From Pseudoips prasinana (lineage: Eukaryota > Arthropoda > Insecta > Lepidoptera > Nolidae): DNA of 64,000 bases. How positions within the stretch are numbered: the first letter of the stretch is position 1; every line of letters starts with the position of its first letter. Position numbers and translations under genes: made by a program. The notes under the pieces are model-generated. The model worked only from the letters and a program-made list of their open reading frames with translations. It did no database searches and had not been told where the DNA came from. Below are positions 1 to 9,259 of this stretch, one piece after another. The stretch covers positions 4,712,001 to 4,776,000 of the forward strand of contig OX621250.1 in the NCBI GenBank assembly GCA_951640165.1. Reading direction: 5' to 3'.

Positions 1-197
1 AAAATAAAAAATATCAAGACCATACGAGGGTAGATACCGATACCCGAGCTTCACGGAGACGACGCTGCCGAGCCACACCAGTCGACCCGTGACCACGGCT
101 GGTGCAATCCATGCCGAAACGTCGGGTAAACAAGGTAATGATTTACCTAAATATTTATCGCGATGAGACCCGTGTCTACAGTATATAAAAAAAGAAT

Positions 198-363
198 ACT
201 TGCCTTTCACGCCGCAGGAAGACGTGGGTTCGATTTCCACCCATGATCTGTTTGTCCTGAGACTACCCAGTCTTACCCGTAACTTTCTATATAACTATGT
301 ATTTACAAAATAAAAGTAAAAGTAGCATACGCAATATATCAGTTATCTGTTTTCCATAGTACA
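198..363 (+). mobile_element. tRNA-derived SINE, family A, 5'-truncated
   Basis: The B-box-like GGGTTCGAT is followed by the family tail ending in TTTTCCATAGTACAG. It matches the longer copies at 22144, 22662, 25905 and 32148. The tRNA-like head is cut off at the left and the final tail segment is missing at the right. Confidence 0.65.
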
Positions 364-399
364 GACGCCAGCACAAAAAGCTACTCCAAAGTCCAACCC

Positions 400-803
400 A
401 CCCTAAGGAACTATTGCCAACAGGAACCTATTAAACGCTGACACAAACTTCCAGGTTTAACTCACTCCAAAAAAGCTATCAATGGCTACGACCGCAAAAC
501 TGCAAACGAAGCCCTCGCGCTTAATAGGAGGAATTTATGCATCATAACTAGGGTTTTAACGGGACATTTCCGTCTCAAGTAACACCTGACTACGGTGGGC
601 ATCGGAGACTGTAGAGTGTGTAGGTTTTGCAATAACGCAGACGAAACACCTCTACACCTGCTCTGTCACTGTGAACCACTGATGCATAAACGTAACACCG
701 TCCTTGGCCAACACTTCTGGCACCAGGACGATGTTGTCGATACTCCTGCCAAAAAGATACTGCAATTTATCTATGTTGCAGGGTTAGACAGGGAAGTTTA
801 GTT
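400..803 (+). pseudogene. Non-LTR retrotransposon C-terminal fragment (RNase H/zinc-binding tail)
   Basis: The readable part (595-801) carries C-R-V-C-R-F-C, then ETPLHLLCHCEPL and LGQHF, a CCHC-type motif that many insect LINEs have at the end of ORF2. Just upstream, in the same frame, LTGHFRLK followed by HLTT resembles the usual TGH-RLKKHL motif but is cut by a stop codon. The piece is 5'-truncated with no reverse transcriptase core. I read it as a dead LINE end; a LOA/Ingi- or jockey-like clade is possible, but I cannot assign it. Confidence 0.55.
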
Positions 804-1181
804 GGAGCGGCGAGCACAATAGTTCATCACTGGACGCAGTCTTACTAGGACCTCCGGGGACTGGAAATAGCCGCCACCAGAAGAATAAGAATAACAAATA
901 AGCCTGGTGATAAAAATAACCCAGGTAGCAATGTTCCAGCAAAAGCACCATTGCAAACAAAGAGGGAATTACTGATAAACAAACAAACAAGACAAGCATT
1001 ACCGAAACCTGCAACTGCCGGGACATCACCAACAAAACCTCCAGTTGCTCCTACAGTACATTATAACGTCTTTGAAAGACTGTATAGAAATTTGCCAAAA
1101 CCAAAACCGCCTATTCCTATGAGCAGATTGGAAAAATTCTACAGGGATCCAAAATAACTACTTAACAAAAGACATTAACTA
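804..1181 (+). other. Stretch with a short unrecognised ORF (951-1157)
   Basis: It follows the LINE fragment. A 68-codon frame is rich in Lys, Pro and Thr (repeated PKP and KPP), with no domain or motif I recognise. It may be the tail of the same LINE or a chance frame in A-rich DNA. No other feature is visible. Confidence 0.2.
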
Positions 1182-1927
1182 AACAAATAAAAAAACTTCG
1201 TTTAAAAAGACCGACTTCAAAAACTTAAAAGTATAAAAAAATATCTTGATTAAGATTTTATTTCAACATCTCTTATGCAAACGTAATACCTTTAATATTA
1301 AGGAAATACTATAATTTGTATGTGCTACCTATTAATAGGTTTGAAGTCGGTGCCAAGCCCAAAGTAACATACCACACTCGCCGCGCGGTACTTTCATCGG
1401 CATAGCTTCGTATTTCTACACAAACAACCCATGCGAGCATGCAGACGTCGCGTCGTTGACGGTCGGCTCAATGTATAGTAAAATTTTGATGAATTGTCTC
1501 CTAATTAATAATTTATCTGTTTATTTTTCAGGGTCACAAATATATTCATATGTACGCATAATATAGATTTATTATAGCTAGCTCATTCAGGTATCAATAT
1601 TACATATATTTTTATGATAAAGTTTAATCTGTTTCACATTAATTCTCATTGTTCTTGAAGTTTATTTACGTTGGTTAATCTTTAGTGTAGGAATTTCATC
1701 ACAAATTAAAAAAGCTGTTTGTAATATGAACTTTTATTTTGCTTAGTGCTTGGCACCGACTTCAAACCTATCGATAGATAGGAAATACAAATTATGATAT
1801 TTGATTAATATTAAAGGTATTACGTTTGCATAAGAGATGTATTATATGAAATCTTAATTAAGATATTTTTTATACTTTTTAGTTTTTGAAGACGGTTTTT
1901 TTAAACGAAGTTCTTTTTAATTTGTTA
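1182..1927. mobile_element. Fold-back/MITE-like element with long inverted arms
   Basis: The left arm (about 1182-1365) and right arm (about 1739-1927) are reverse complements with scattered mismatches and small indels. Both arms share CTTCGTTTAAA near the outer end and TTTGAAGTCGGTGCCAAGC at the inner end. The core of about 370 bp is AT-rich with no coding potential. A piece of one arm also occurs at 6135-6235. The architecture fits a non-autonomous DNA transposon with very long TIRs; the superfamily is not recognised and no clear target duplication was found. Confidence 0.6.
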
Positions 1928-2057
1928 CTTTTTAGTGTCTAGCTATATGTTAACGTTTGTAAAGTAAGAAAAATTACATAAAATTATATTAACTCTAAGA
2001 AATACTTGCACAGTACGAGTCTAGACTCGCTAAGATTCATGAAAGTCTGAACAGCAA

Positions 2058-2338
2058 GCACATAGGTTAGGCCGCATTTATGACCATCTAGCTAACGAGT
2101 CTGTGTGCTGAGAGCTCATAGACTAGGTCTTGTTATTGATCGATTAGCCAACGAGTCTGCTAAGCAGAGGGCTCATAGACTAGGTCATATTAATGATCGA
2201 TTAGCCAACGAGTCTGCTGAGCAGAGGGCTGTTAGACTAGGTCTCATTCATGATCGATTAGCCATCGAGTGTACTGAGCAAAAGGCTCATAGACTAAGTC
2301 GTACGAGTCGAGAGAGTTCGAGTCAGACTCGCCCTTGA
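2058..2338 (+). pseudogene. Fragment with about four 57-bp (19-codon) coding tandem repeats
   Basis: The unit translates as HRLG-x-I-x-DRLANES-x-x-QRA and repeats with 19-residue spacing inside an open frame (2105-2338), ending RESSSQTRP. Differences between units keep the frame (for example LANESAEQ and LAIECTEQ). Similar Arg/Glu-rich repeats with ANE-EQR-RL motifs occur, as I recall them, near the start of Helitron replication-helicase proteins. That makes a Helitron coding fragment the leading but unproven guess. No replication initiator or helicase motif follows. Confidence 0.35.
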
Positions 2339-2394
2339 AGGATTCCGTAGCAGCAAGTATTTCAGTTGATAGAATGGAAGGTAAATTGCGGTTT

Positions 2395-2870
2395 ACGATT
2401 TATGACGCATTTAAAATTAATTACTTAATAGATTTCGTTCAAACCACTTTTCGGTGGAAGTTTCATCGTGTGTGTACATCATATTTTTTTAGGTTTATCA
2501 TTCTCTTATTTTAGAAGTTACATGGGGGAGGACACATATCACGCCTTTGGAAGTGTCTCTCGCGCAAACTATTCAGTTAAAAAAAATGGTACTATAAACT
2601 ATAAACCAATATTTAAGATGACAAAAATGTTTTTTTTTTCAAATTCAGTTCCAAGTATGGGAAACTACAAAAATTTATTGTAAGTTTTTCTATTTTTGTA
2701 TGAAAATCTTAATAGGGTTCACAGAATACACCTGCTAACCAAGTATCCACAGTATAGGTCTTATAGTTTCAGAAAAAAGTGGCTGTGACATACGGACGGA
2801 CAGACGACAGACATGACGAATCCATAATGTATCCGGTTTTTGCCATTTGGCTACGGAACCTTAAAAATGG
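2395..2870 (+). repeat. Interspersed repeat (GGTTCCG/ACGGAACC tail type)
   Basis: It contains GAAGTGTCTCTCGCGCAAAC, CAGTTCCAAGTATGGG, TCTTATAGTTTCAG, GACATACGGACGGACAGACG and TTTGCCATTTGGCTACGGAA. A second copy lies on the minus strand at 58142-58490 and shares the same block order. It has no coding capacity, and no terminal repeats were seen. Confidence 0.6.
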
Positions 2871-3275
2871 CAGCTATTCCGCATCAAACTAATGAAGAAT
2901 CGGTTCATAAATCTCAGCGTAATCGGTGTACGAACATAAAAAAATGCGTTTGTGCTAAAAGGTGCGCCTACATGCGCTTCCAAAAACGAGCTTATACGCG
3001 CATATTAAACGCTAGTCGTCTGAAACTATTTTTATGACCACACCAAGAAACCCTTGAACAGTATGAGTCTAGCTAGACGTCTGTGCCGAAGACAATTAGA
3101 TCGTCCACATAAACAAATATTTTTATGGGACCAAATGGCAAATATTCCGCATCAAACTAAAGAAGAATCACGTAAATCGGATCATAAATCTCCGAGTAAT
3201 CGGTGTACATTCATAAAAAAATATACCAGTGAACTTGAGAACCTCCTCCTTTTGAAGTCGGTTAATCAAGCCGGG
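2862..3275. repeat. Two diverged copies of a repeat (2862-2960 and 3128-3275)
   Basis: ATTCCGCATCAAACTAA, then a GAAGAATC block, CATAAATCT and AATCGGTGTAC occur twice about 260 bp apart in the same orientation. The second copy continues to GAACCTCCTCCTTTTGAAGT. They look like tandem insertions or an internal duplication of one moth-type repeat. The ORFs over this stretch are not conserved between copies. Confidence 0.45.
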
Positions 3276-3304
3276 ATGCAATATGCACCGCCCTCTCGCC
3301 CGCA

Positions 3305-3520
3305 ATAAATACGTACATGCAAGACGGACAACAATGATGAAAACGATGAGTAGTTTCGGAGATACATACATACATTGACTCACGCTTATTTTGCGCCACA
3401 GAGGGATAGGCAGAGACAACGGATTTCCATTTGTCACGATCTTTGCACACCTCCTTTGCCTCGATTTCTGTCATTAAGGTGGTAGCATTAAAGCGCGACC
3501 GTCGTTTTAAACACAAGGTC
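3305..3520 (-). pseudogene. 3'-terminal coding fragment of a non-LTR retrotransposon
   Basis: On the minus strand a frame reads [21 protein letters not shown]. It matches the block [23 protein letters not shown] in the fragment at 33850-34580. This is a LINE ORF2 C-terminus; here the end is frameshifted or extended past YPS. It is too short to assign a clade and is clearly dead. Confidence 0.55.
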
Positions 3521-3532
3521 CGTTATAATAAT

Positions 3533-3830
3533 AATACTGAATTCATACCTTAATATAGACAGAAACATTCAGACAATATGTAGTAAAATATAAATTTCAA
3601 TAATTAAACCTAAACATAATCTCCTTGACAATAACTTAATACAAGCTAGCTAAATATCACTACTATTATAAAATAAATTATATAAATGTTTTAACATTCC
3701 GTGTACCTAAATATCTGTAATAAGTAACTAGAAATAATAACTGTATTACTACAAACATGTTCTGACTATTTATAAGCGCTTTTTTAAAGTGTACGTTAAT
3801 AAAAACCTTTTTTATTTTATTTATTATATT
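3533..3830 (+). repeat. Interspersed repeat, probable LINE 3' UTR (family R)
   Basis: It holds ACAATATGTAGTAAAATATA, GCTAGCTAAATATCA, ACATGTTCTGACTATTTA, TAAGCGCTTTTTTAAAGT and a final AATAAAAACC. Related copies lie at 29075-29280 (minus), 35085-35210 (plus, 3' part) and 50180-50460 (minus). The constant AATAAA-like end suggests a retroelement 3' end. Confidence 0.5.
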
Positions 3831-4829
3831 CATCATTCATGCTCGCCCGGTTTAGGATAGTTTTGGAGATGTGCTCGTTGTATTACCACGTGGTCCATCC
3901 AGCCCAACACGTTACTATTACGTGATCCTTTTCGATAGATGGCGTTACTGCTGATTTATAAGTCGCAATGGTTTCGTTCACAATCTGACTGGTAATGGTG
4001 TAACGAATTTACTGTATGTCTCTCCAAAATTTCTTCATTATTCGAGTAATTTTTGAAGTTGTACACTTATGTACGACAATAATGAATATGAATCGACGAT
4101 GTGTGTATGAATGCTATGTTATATTATTCATCAAAGTACCAAGTATAGTACTTTATATTTTATATGTGTTTAAATTCGAGTCTACGCACTAGTAAATAAT
4201 TTTATATTAACCTAAATTTCTACATATATAAACATAATTAAATTTAAGAATTAGTCCACCGACTCTCCTCAGTCTTATTTGTTAAGGGGTAGACAGACAC
4301 TTTGTTCATGTGTTATTTATAATGTTATATAGATACTAGCTGTGCCCGCGACTTTGTCCGCACATTTTGTAATGACTCCGTAAATGTTACATCAAAATAT
4401 TTCTAATATTTTGTTTCTTGCCGCAAACTTATAAAACACATACACCTTACATATTTCGATATAAACCTTCATCCCCAATTTTACACGCTTGAGGTTAAAA
4501 CTTTTACAAACCTGGAATCAGCGACCTAAAAATAAATTCCAAGCTTTCAGCTCTAAACATAACTCTAAATTATGTAATTTAAATGTTATAACACCGACTA
4601 CTTAATTAAAACACTAGCAAACACATAAGTAATAATAGAATTTAGTATGCTGTGCCCGACAGGGTCCATAATGATGCCATATATTATTATAACACCTTAT
4701 CAACATTGTGGAATGCAAATAAAACATTGAGTATTGAGTACTTTCTCTATTTTAGCTCGTATGAAAAGGACAGAACAGAACAGAACAGAAGAATTCATCG
4801 ATAGGTTTTCACTAAATTGACACAACTAA
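3831..4829. other. AT-rich stretch; one Helitron-end fragment
   Basis: No gene is visible. At 4336-4390 a short block starting CTAGCTGTGCCCGCGACTTT matches the end of the element at 38861. At 4765-4792 there is a short (AGAAC)n run. Nothing else is recognised. Confidence 0.4.
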
Positions 4830-5160
4830 AGATCCCTTCCACTTTTCAGAACTAATATTGGTACCTACACATTCACCCATATGCCGCATGGCCAAAATAT
4901 GTAATGCACTACAAAATGAATTTGATATATTTAATTGTTCTATCGCCTCACTAAAGAAAAATCTCAAAAATATACATAAACCAAAAAATATTTAGAAAAT
5001 AAAAGTATTATTATGTAATATAAGTAATTAGTAATTTATTAAAGTATCTATGGTTGTTTAATTTTTTTAGGTACCTATGTTCATTTATTTTATGCATGCT
5101 GTGTCTGCATCTAGTAGGTATCCAGTTTTGTAGACCAATAAATGAAAAAAAATACGAACT
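4830..5160 (+). pseudogene. LINE ORF2 C-terminal remnant and 3' end
   Basis: A short frame contains RMAKICNALQNEFDIFN and SLKKNLKNI before a stop at about 4993. This is the kind of sequence found at the extreme C-terminus of jockey/CR1-like ORF2. About 150 bp of AT-rich sequence follows, ending CCAATAAATGAAAAAAAAT, consistent with a 3' UTR and polyA. It is heavily truncated and the clade is not assigned. Confidence 0.4.
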
Positions 5161-5861
5161 ATATTAGAAAGAAATGCAATGGTATTAAAATTAGTTTAGT
5201 TATATTAGAGTTGAGTTGTTGTGTTTGACAACCATCTACGAGCGCCATCTAGCAGCACTTAAAAGAGTTTAGGAATTGCTACTACTACTGGCGTAACTAA
5301 TAAATAACTGCCGCCATACTAAGAGTATGGAATAGATTCAGAATTATCACACATATCAACGTTCGGTTACTTATTCTTGTGTTCGATTAAAATATTGGAT
5401 ATTTTAACCGCATAGTAACATTTCGGAATAAAATTCGAACTGATAACATGAAATCTGAGGAGACACGAGAAGTAAAGCTGTGTAAGTGATTGTTTCTAGT
5501 TGGTGGTTTGAATTTGATTCATCGGTGTTCGTATAACACATGTTGGATATCGTTTTAAGATTGTTATAAGATAGGTACCTACTTGTTGTCATTTTATTGA
5601 CATGAAAAAGAGATAGCACAATAAATACCTACTTAATGCAACAGCAGATCGTATATTTTGGATGTAGTTATTTTCCTAAGTAGATGTTCAGTGGCATAGT
5701 CAAATTAAGTTTTTTAATTTAGAATAGAATACATTTAATCAGCATTACAAACATACAGTAAATCAAAGAAAACAAAACAGTAGGTATAGATTACTAACAA
5801 GAAACGCAATAAATATAGATACAATGTAGTTAGTAATGAGTAGAGAAATAAATGAAAAAAT
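5161..5861. other. No gene or recognised repeat
   Basis: AT-rich sequence with only short chance ORFs. CATCTACGAGCGCCATCTAG near 5233 resembles fragments common in moth intergenic DNA but is too short to classify. Confidence 0.4.
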
Positions 5862-5945
5862 AGCGCAAGCCCGGCAATTGTGAAGATCTTTGGGGGAGGC
5901 CGTTGTCCAGCAGTGGCTGTCTTTCGGCTGATATGATGATGATTA
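5862..5945 (+). mobile_element. RTE-type LINE 3' tail
   Basis: It holds CAAGCCCGGCAATTGTGAAG, then GGAGGCCGTTGTCCAGCAGT and CTTTCGGCTGATATGATGAT. The same tail ends the RTE fragment at 20290-20996 on the other strand. The short GATGAT run is the family's microsatellite-like terminus. It is a very short 5'-truncated copy. Confidence 0.6.
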
Positions 5946-6134
5946 GAGAAATAAATAAGGATACTTAATAATTAAGGTTAAATATTTAAAAATAATAATT
6001 TAATACACCCATTACATAATTTGTCGTCTATTTATGGACAACTTGTCTAAGCATTTTTATTCTGGTTCAAGAACATATGTCTCTTAAACTATGTATGTGA
6101 GTATGGTCATCCTTCTTGACTGTTAGTTTGGTGG

Positions 6135-6235
6135 CAGACTCAAAAGACTTCAAAATCTAAAAAATTAAAAATATCTCTTAAAAAAGATTTAATTTAATAC
6201 ATCTCATATGCTAACCTAATACCTTATTGCTACTC
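6135..6235. repeat. Solo arm fragment of the 1182-1927 fold-back element
   Basis: It shares the order GACTTCAAAA, AAAAATATCT, AGATTT, CATCTCATATGCTAACCTAA with the arms at 1182 and 1739, with several changes. It abuts the truncated end of the errantivirus envelope remnant. Confidence 0.45.
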
Positions 6236-6244
6236 CAGAGGAGG

Positions 6245-7613
6245 AGTAATTCACATCCTCCTCCCTAATGGTTCTCCTCCTAGGATTATCTCGATTGAAG
6301 ATATTGAGATAATTCCGATAGGTACCTAGTGGCAACGCAAAGCGAGACGCAAGTAGAACTCAAGGAACCCGCCATCATCAAGCCTGCCGCCGCTTCGAAG
6401 GCCAGAAGAGCAGCCGCAATGAAGAAATGATCGTCGCGATGTATAATTTTCTCATCAATTGTTGTTGCTTTCAATTGTTGGAATATGTTGATATGGGCGG
6501 AGAAGGACGGAATTTCACAGGTTTCTGGAAGATTTCTCGAGGTAGTAGTTAGGACCGATTCTTTACAAAGCAGTCTAGAGTTCACGTTGTACACGATGAG
6601 TTTGCAGACTGCAATGTTTGGTGCAAACTCTCTGCAGTATAGTGTAGTGCTAGTGGCAATGTAGATTTGCTCGGGAAGGATGGTAGAGTATAAAGAGGAG
6701 TCGGAGTGTGGGATAGGAATTGAATGTAAATGGTATAGGGTAAATTTCTCATTACGTACAAGAGGGAATTCTAAAATATCTATAAGTTTGTTTATGTAGA
6801 TGTATGAAGTAATGGAAGCTGATTTCTAGGTTTTGATGTATATTTTCGGGACTGACGGGAGTTATAAGATTTCTATTGGATCTGGTGGTACGCCGATAGT
6901 AATTCTCTATTTAGGCGAGTTATTGAAATTATTGAGGGATGTAATGCGCCCGATTTCATAAATAATATTGATGATGATGTATGCTACTGATTGACGAATG
7001 CTACTGATTATGTCATATATTTCGTTTTCTAAGGAAGCTACTGCTTCTAGAATTTGGATAGCTACATCAACAATCTTACCCTTCCAGAAGAAGATTCTAC
7101 AACTTTTCTGAAATTATAAGATTAAATAGTATTGCGTGTATTGATTTGAAATAGAAAGCTAATTTTCGCGATGTTTTCATGAATTAAATGTTCGTCGTAC
7201 GATATTTTGCTAATAGTTTCGTTGAAGTTCGTGATCGTCGATGAAATTATTTGTAACTATTGTTTGTGAATTTCATTGGTAGATATTTGTTGTTTTTCTA
7301 GAAGTTGTATACATTCTTCATAATGTTGGGCATCTTTTGTGTCTGGTGTACCGATAAGCCATTTCAATATTGGGCCGTCTAGAAGTTCACGTTTGGTACG
7401 TTTATTACTAGTGTAGAAACTTAGTTCTTCGAGCCTAGTATCTATTTTGTCAAGGTTAATTTTGATGTATGAACTAGTGGTTATGACGCTTGGTATGAGA
7501 GGGTAACGTGATATAAGCGATTGTAAGTTATGACCTAATCGTTTAAGAGAATCTCGGAATAATATTATAATTAGTGGAATTAGAATAAATATAATTTAAA
7601 TTAGAATTAGTAG
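6245..7613 (-). pseudogene. env: Errantivirus-like envelope remnant (3' part of a broken Ty3/gypsy element)
   Basis: The minus strand carries degraded envelope sequence of the insect errantivirus type. A furin-like KRTKR site lies near 7400, with a conserved-looking coiled segment downstream containing DGPILKWLIGTPDTKD. The C-terminal frame 6286-6594 encodes a hydrophobic stretch (FFIAAALLAFEAAAGLMMAG). Stops and frameshifts break it throughout. A purine-rich run on the minus strand (near 6255-6272) is a possible polypurine tract, but no 3' LTR follows, so this end is truncated. It ends exactly at the BEL insertion; the partner half (gag) lies at 16034-17247. No pol is visible between the halves. 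Confidence 0.6.
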
Positions 7614-7831
7614 TGTACGGGTCTCGAGGTGGTGTGTAGATAAACGAGTTGAGTTGACTTAAAACCACGTTTATTACTCAAGTATACAATATAAGTTATT
7701 TGGATGCTAATCTGTTCGTTGTTATTGTTATTTGTCAACTAACTATATTAATGTCGAAAGTATGTATAAGTAATGCGCCGAAACTAGGTTAAGGCGGCGT
7801 AAGCAAAATAAGCCTGTACGTGAACCGTACA
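7614..7831 (-). repeat. 3' LTR of the BEL element
   Basis: 218 bp, TG...CA ended, with 7-bp inverted ends (TGTACGG/CCGTACA). It matches the 5' LTR at all but one position. The sequence just upstream on the minus strand (CGGGAGCA) is only a weak polypurine tract. Confidence 0.95.
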
Positions 7832-7948
7832 TGCTCCCGAGAAAAGAGAAACAAGATGAGCATCCAGTACAAAGCAAAGAATAAGATAATCAAAATAGAA
7901 AAAATGTAAATATGTATAAGTATAAAATATGTAATAAGTATGTAAATA

Positions 7949-9253
7949 TTAATTAGTTGTGTCCTCAAATTCAAATCGTTTCTTCGGTTCTGGTTTGCTG
8001 TAAATGGGCTCCCGTCCGACCGAGCCATGAATTTCTTGCATCTCTATTTCCATTCCAAGGTTATTTTCTTCTCTAGGTTTAGATCGCTTAGTGCTCTTTG
8101 AAGTTGTTTTTCTACACCAACGTTTTATGCCAAAGTAAAGAGCAAATGCGGCAAATCCTCCCAACAGCACAGAAGTAACAGAATATAGGTAAACATCATG
8201 ACTGGATATCGTCGACGATTCCGGAAGAATTTCATGCGTTTTCTGGTAGCTTAGTTGTTCCTCAATATTTGAAAACATAGATCGATTATAATTTGGTGTA
8301 CCGAGCTCAGTAATATTTAACTGTGCACTTTTCCAACCAAAATCAAAGACGTTGTTAATTGTTGAGTTAATCGTAGGAACATCCGTATCCACACCCATGT
8401 AATAACTATTTCCTAAATGATTATACGTAAATATAGTAGCGTCTTGTTTCTGTAGTATACATTTTGCTTGTAAGGATATTACTCCGGTCCCGTCAATGAT
8501 CGCCGGCGTAACCTGATCACTACAAATAATACGCATCAGCTGTTTGTGACATACGGTAAACAACCATAAGTTAGGTTTATGCAATTTTACCCAGACTTCT
8601 TTGCAAATTACGTCATTCAGTAAGCACGAAATTGAAGTTTGTTGACTGAAGACCTTGGCCTCACACGGTGCATTTTTATCGTGTAAGTTGTAGACAGGCT
8701 GTCTGGATATGCAGGAGAATTCATCTTGTCCATACGACGTACATTGATGTATATCTTGTTCATCTAAGGTTATATATGAATTTTTGACAAAGTTGATGGC
8801 GATAAATTTTGAGCTTGGCTGTACCAGTTTCAACCGTCCCTGTCTAAGGAAAGGTATTGGTATGACACGGTAAATCTTATAGTCTTCTTCGCTTAACAAC
8901 GGAATGTGTAACTCTAAAAGAAGAAAGTTATTAGTTATCCTGGCCTTTACATGCATTAATTCATATATATTTTGAAAATCTGACTGAGTATCCTTTATAG
9001 GTAAGGATAATCCCTGCGGCAATTTTCCTGATATTATATTTAGTTGTTCAATTAATTGCGAGGCGGAGAACAAATGTGTGTCTAAATGACCACGGTAGAT
9101 ATTAGTGATCGCATTCATTAGTAGATCCAAAATCCGATTCAAGTCACCTAAGATTAGAGTCGATGTTACCGCGGCAGAGTTTATGTCATTTATTGTATAC
9201 AATACTTGGGCTCTATTTTCAATCTTTGTGATTACGCTGCCAGTCTGATTCAT
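7949..9253 (-). CDS. env: F-type envelope protein, downstream part (BEL element)
   Basis: A 434-codon frame continues the envelope begun at the end of the upstream frame. It is in the same reading frame as gag-pol, separated from it by one TAA (9260-9262) and two codons, so the ATG at 9253 may be internal rather than a true start. It has the scattered cysteines expected of a baculovirus-F/errantivirus-type fusion protein ectodomain, several Asn-X-Ser/Thr sites, one transmembrane segment near residues 358-384 (VTSVLLGGFAAFALYFGI) and a basic then acidic cytoplasmic tail. The fusion cleavage site lies in the upstream frame, so this part alone cannot be a complete envelope. The stop is either an inactivating mutation or is bypassed; the sequence does not say which. 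Confidence 0.8.
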   Translation of the reverse strand: MNQTGSVITKIENRAQVLYTINDINSAAVTSTLILGDLNRILDLLMNAITNIYRGHLDTHLFSASQLIEQLNIISGKLPQGLSLPIKDTQSDFQNIYELMHVKARITNNFLLLELHIPLLSEEDYKIYRVIPIPFLRQGRLKLVQPSSKFIAINFVKNSYITLDEQDIHQCTSYGQDEFSCISRQPVYNLHDKNAPCEAKVFSQQTSISCLLNDVICKEVWVKLHKPNLWLFTVCHKQLMRIICSDQVTPAIIDGTGVISLQAKCILQKQDATIFTYNHLGNSYYMGVDTDVPTINSTINNVFDFGWKSAQLNITELGTPNYNRSMFSNIEEQLSYQKTHEILPESSTISSHDVYLYSVTSVLLGGFAAFALYFGIKRWCRKTTSKSTKRSKPREENNLGMEIEMQEIHGSVGREPIYSKPEPKKRFEFEDTTN

Positions 9254-9259
9254 ATAACT

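Noticed and set aside
951..1157. Pro/Lys-rich short ORF as a host exon
   Set aside because: Low-complexity frame between transposon pieces with no supporting signal.
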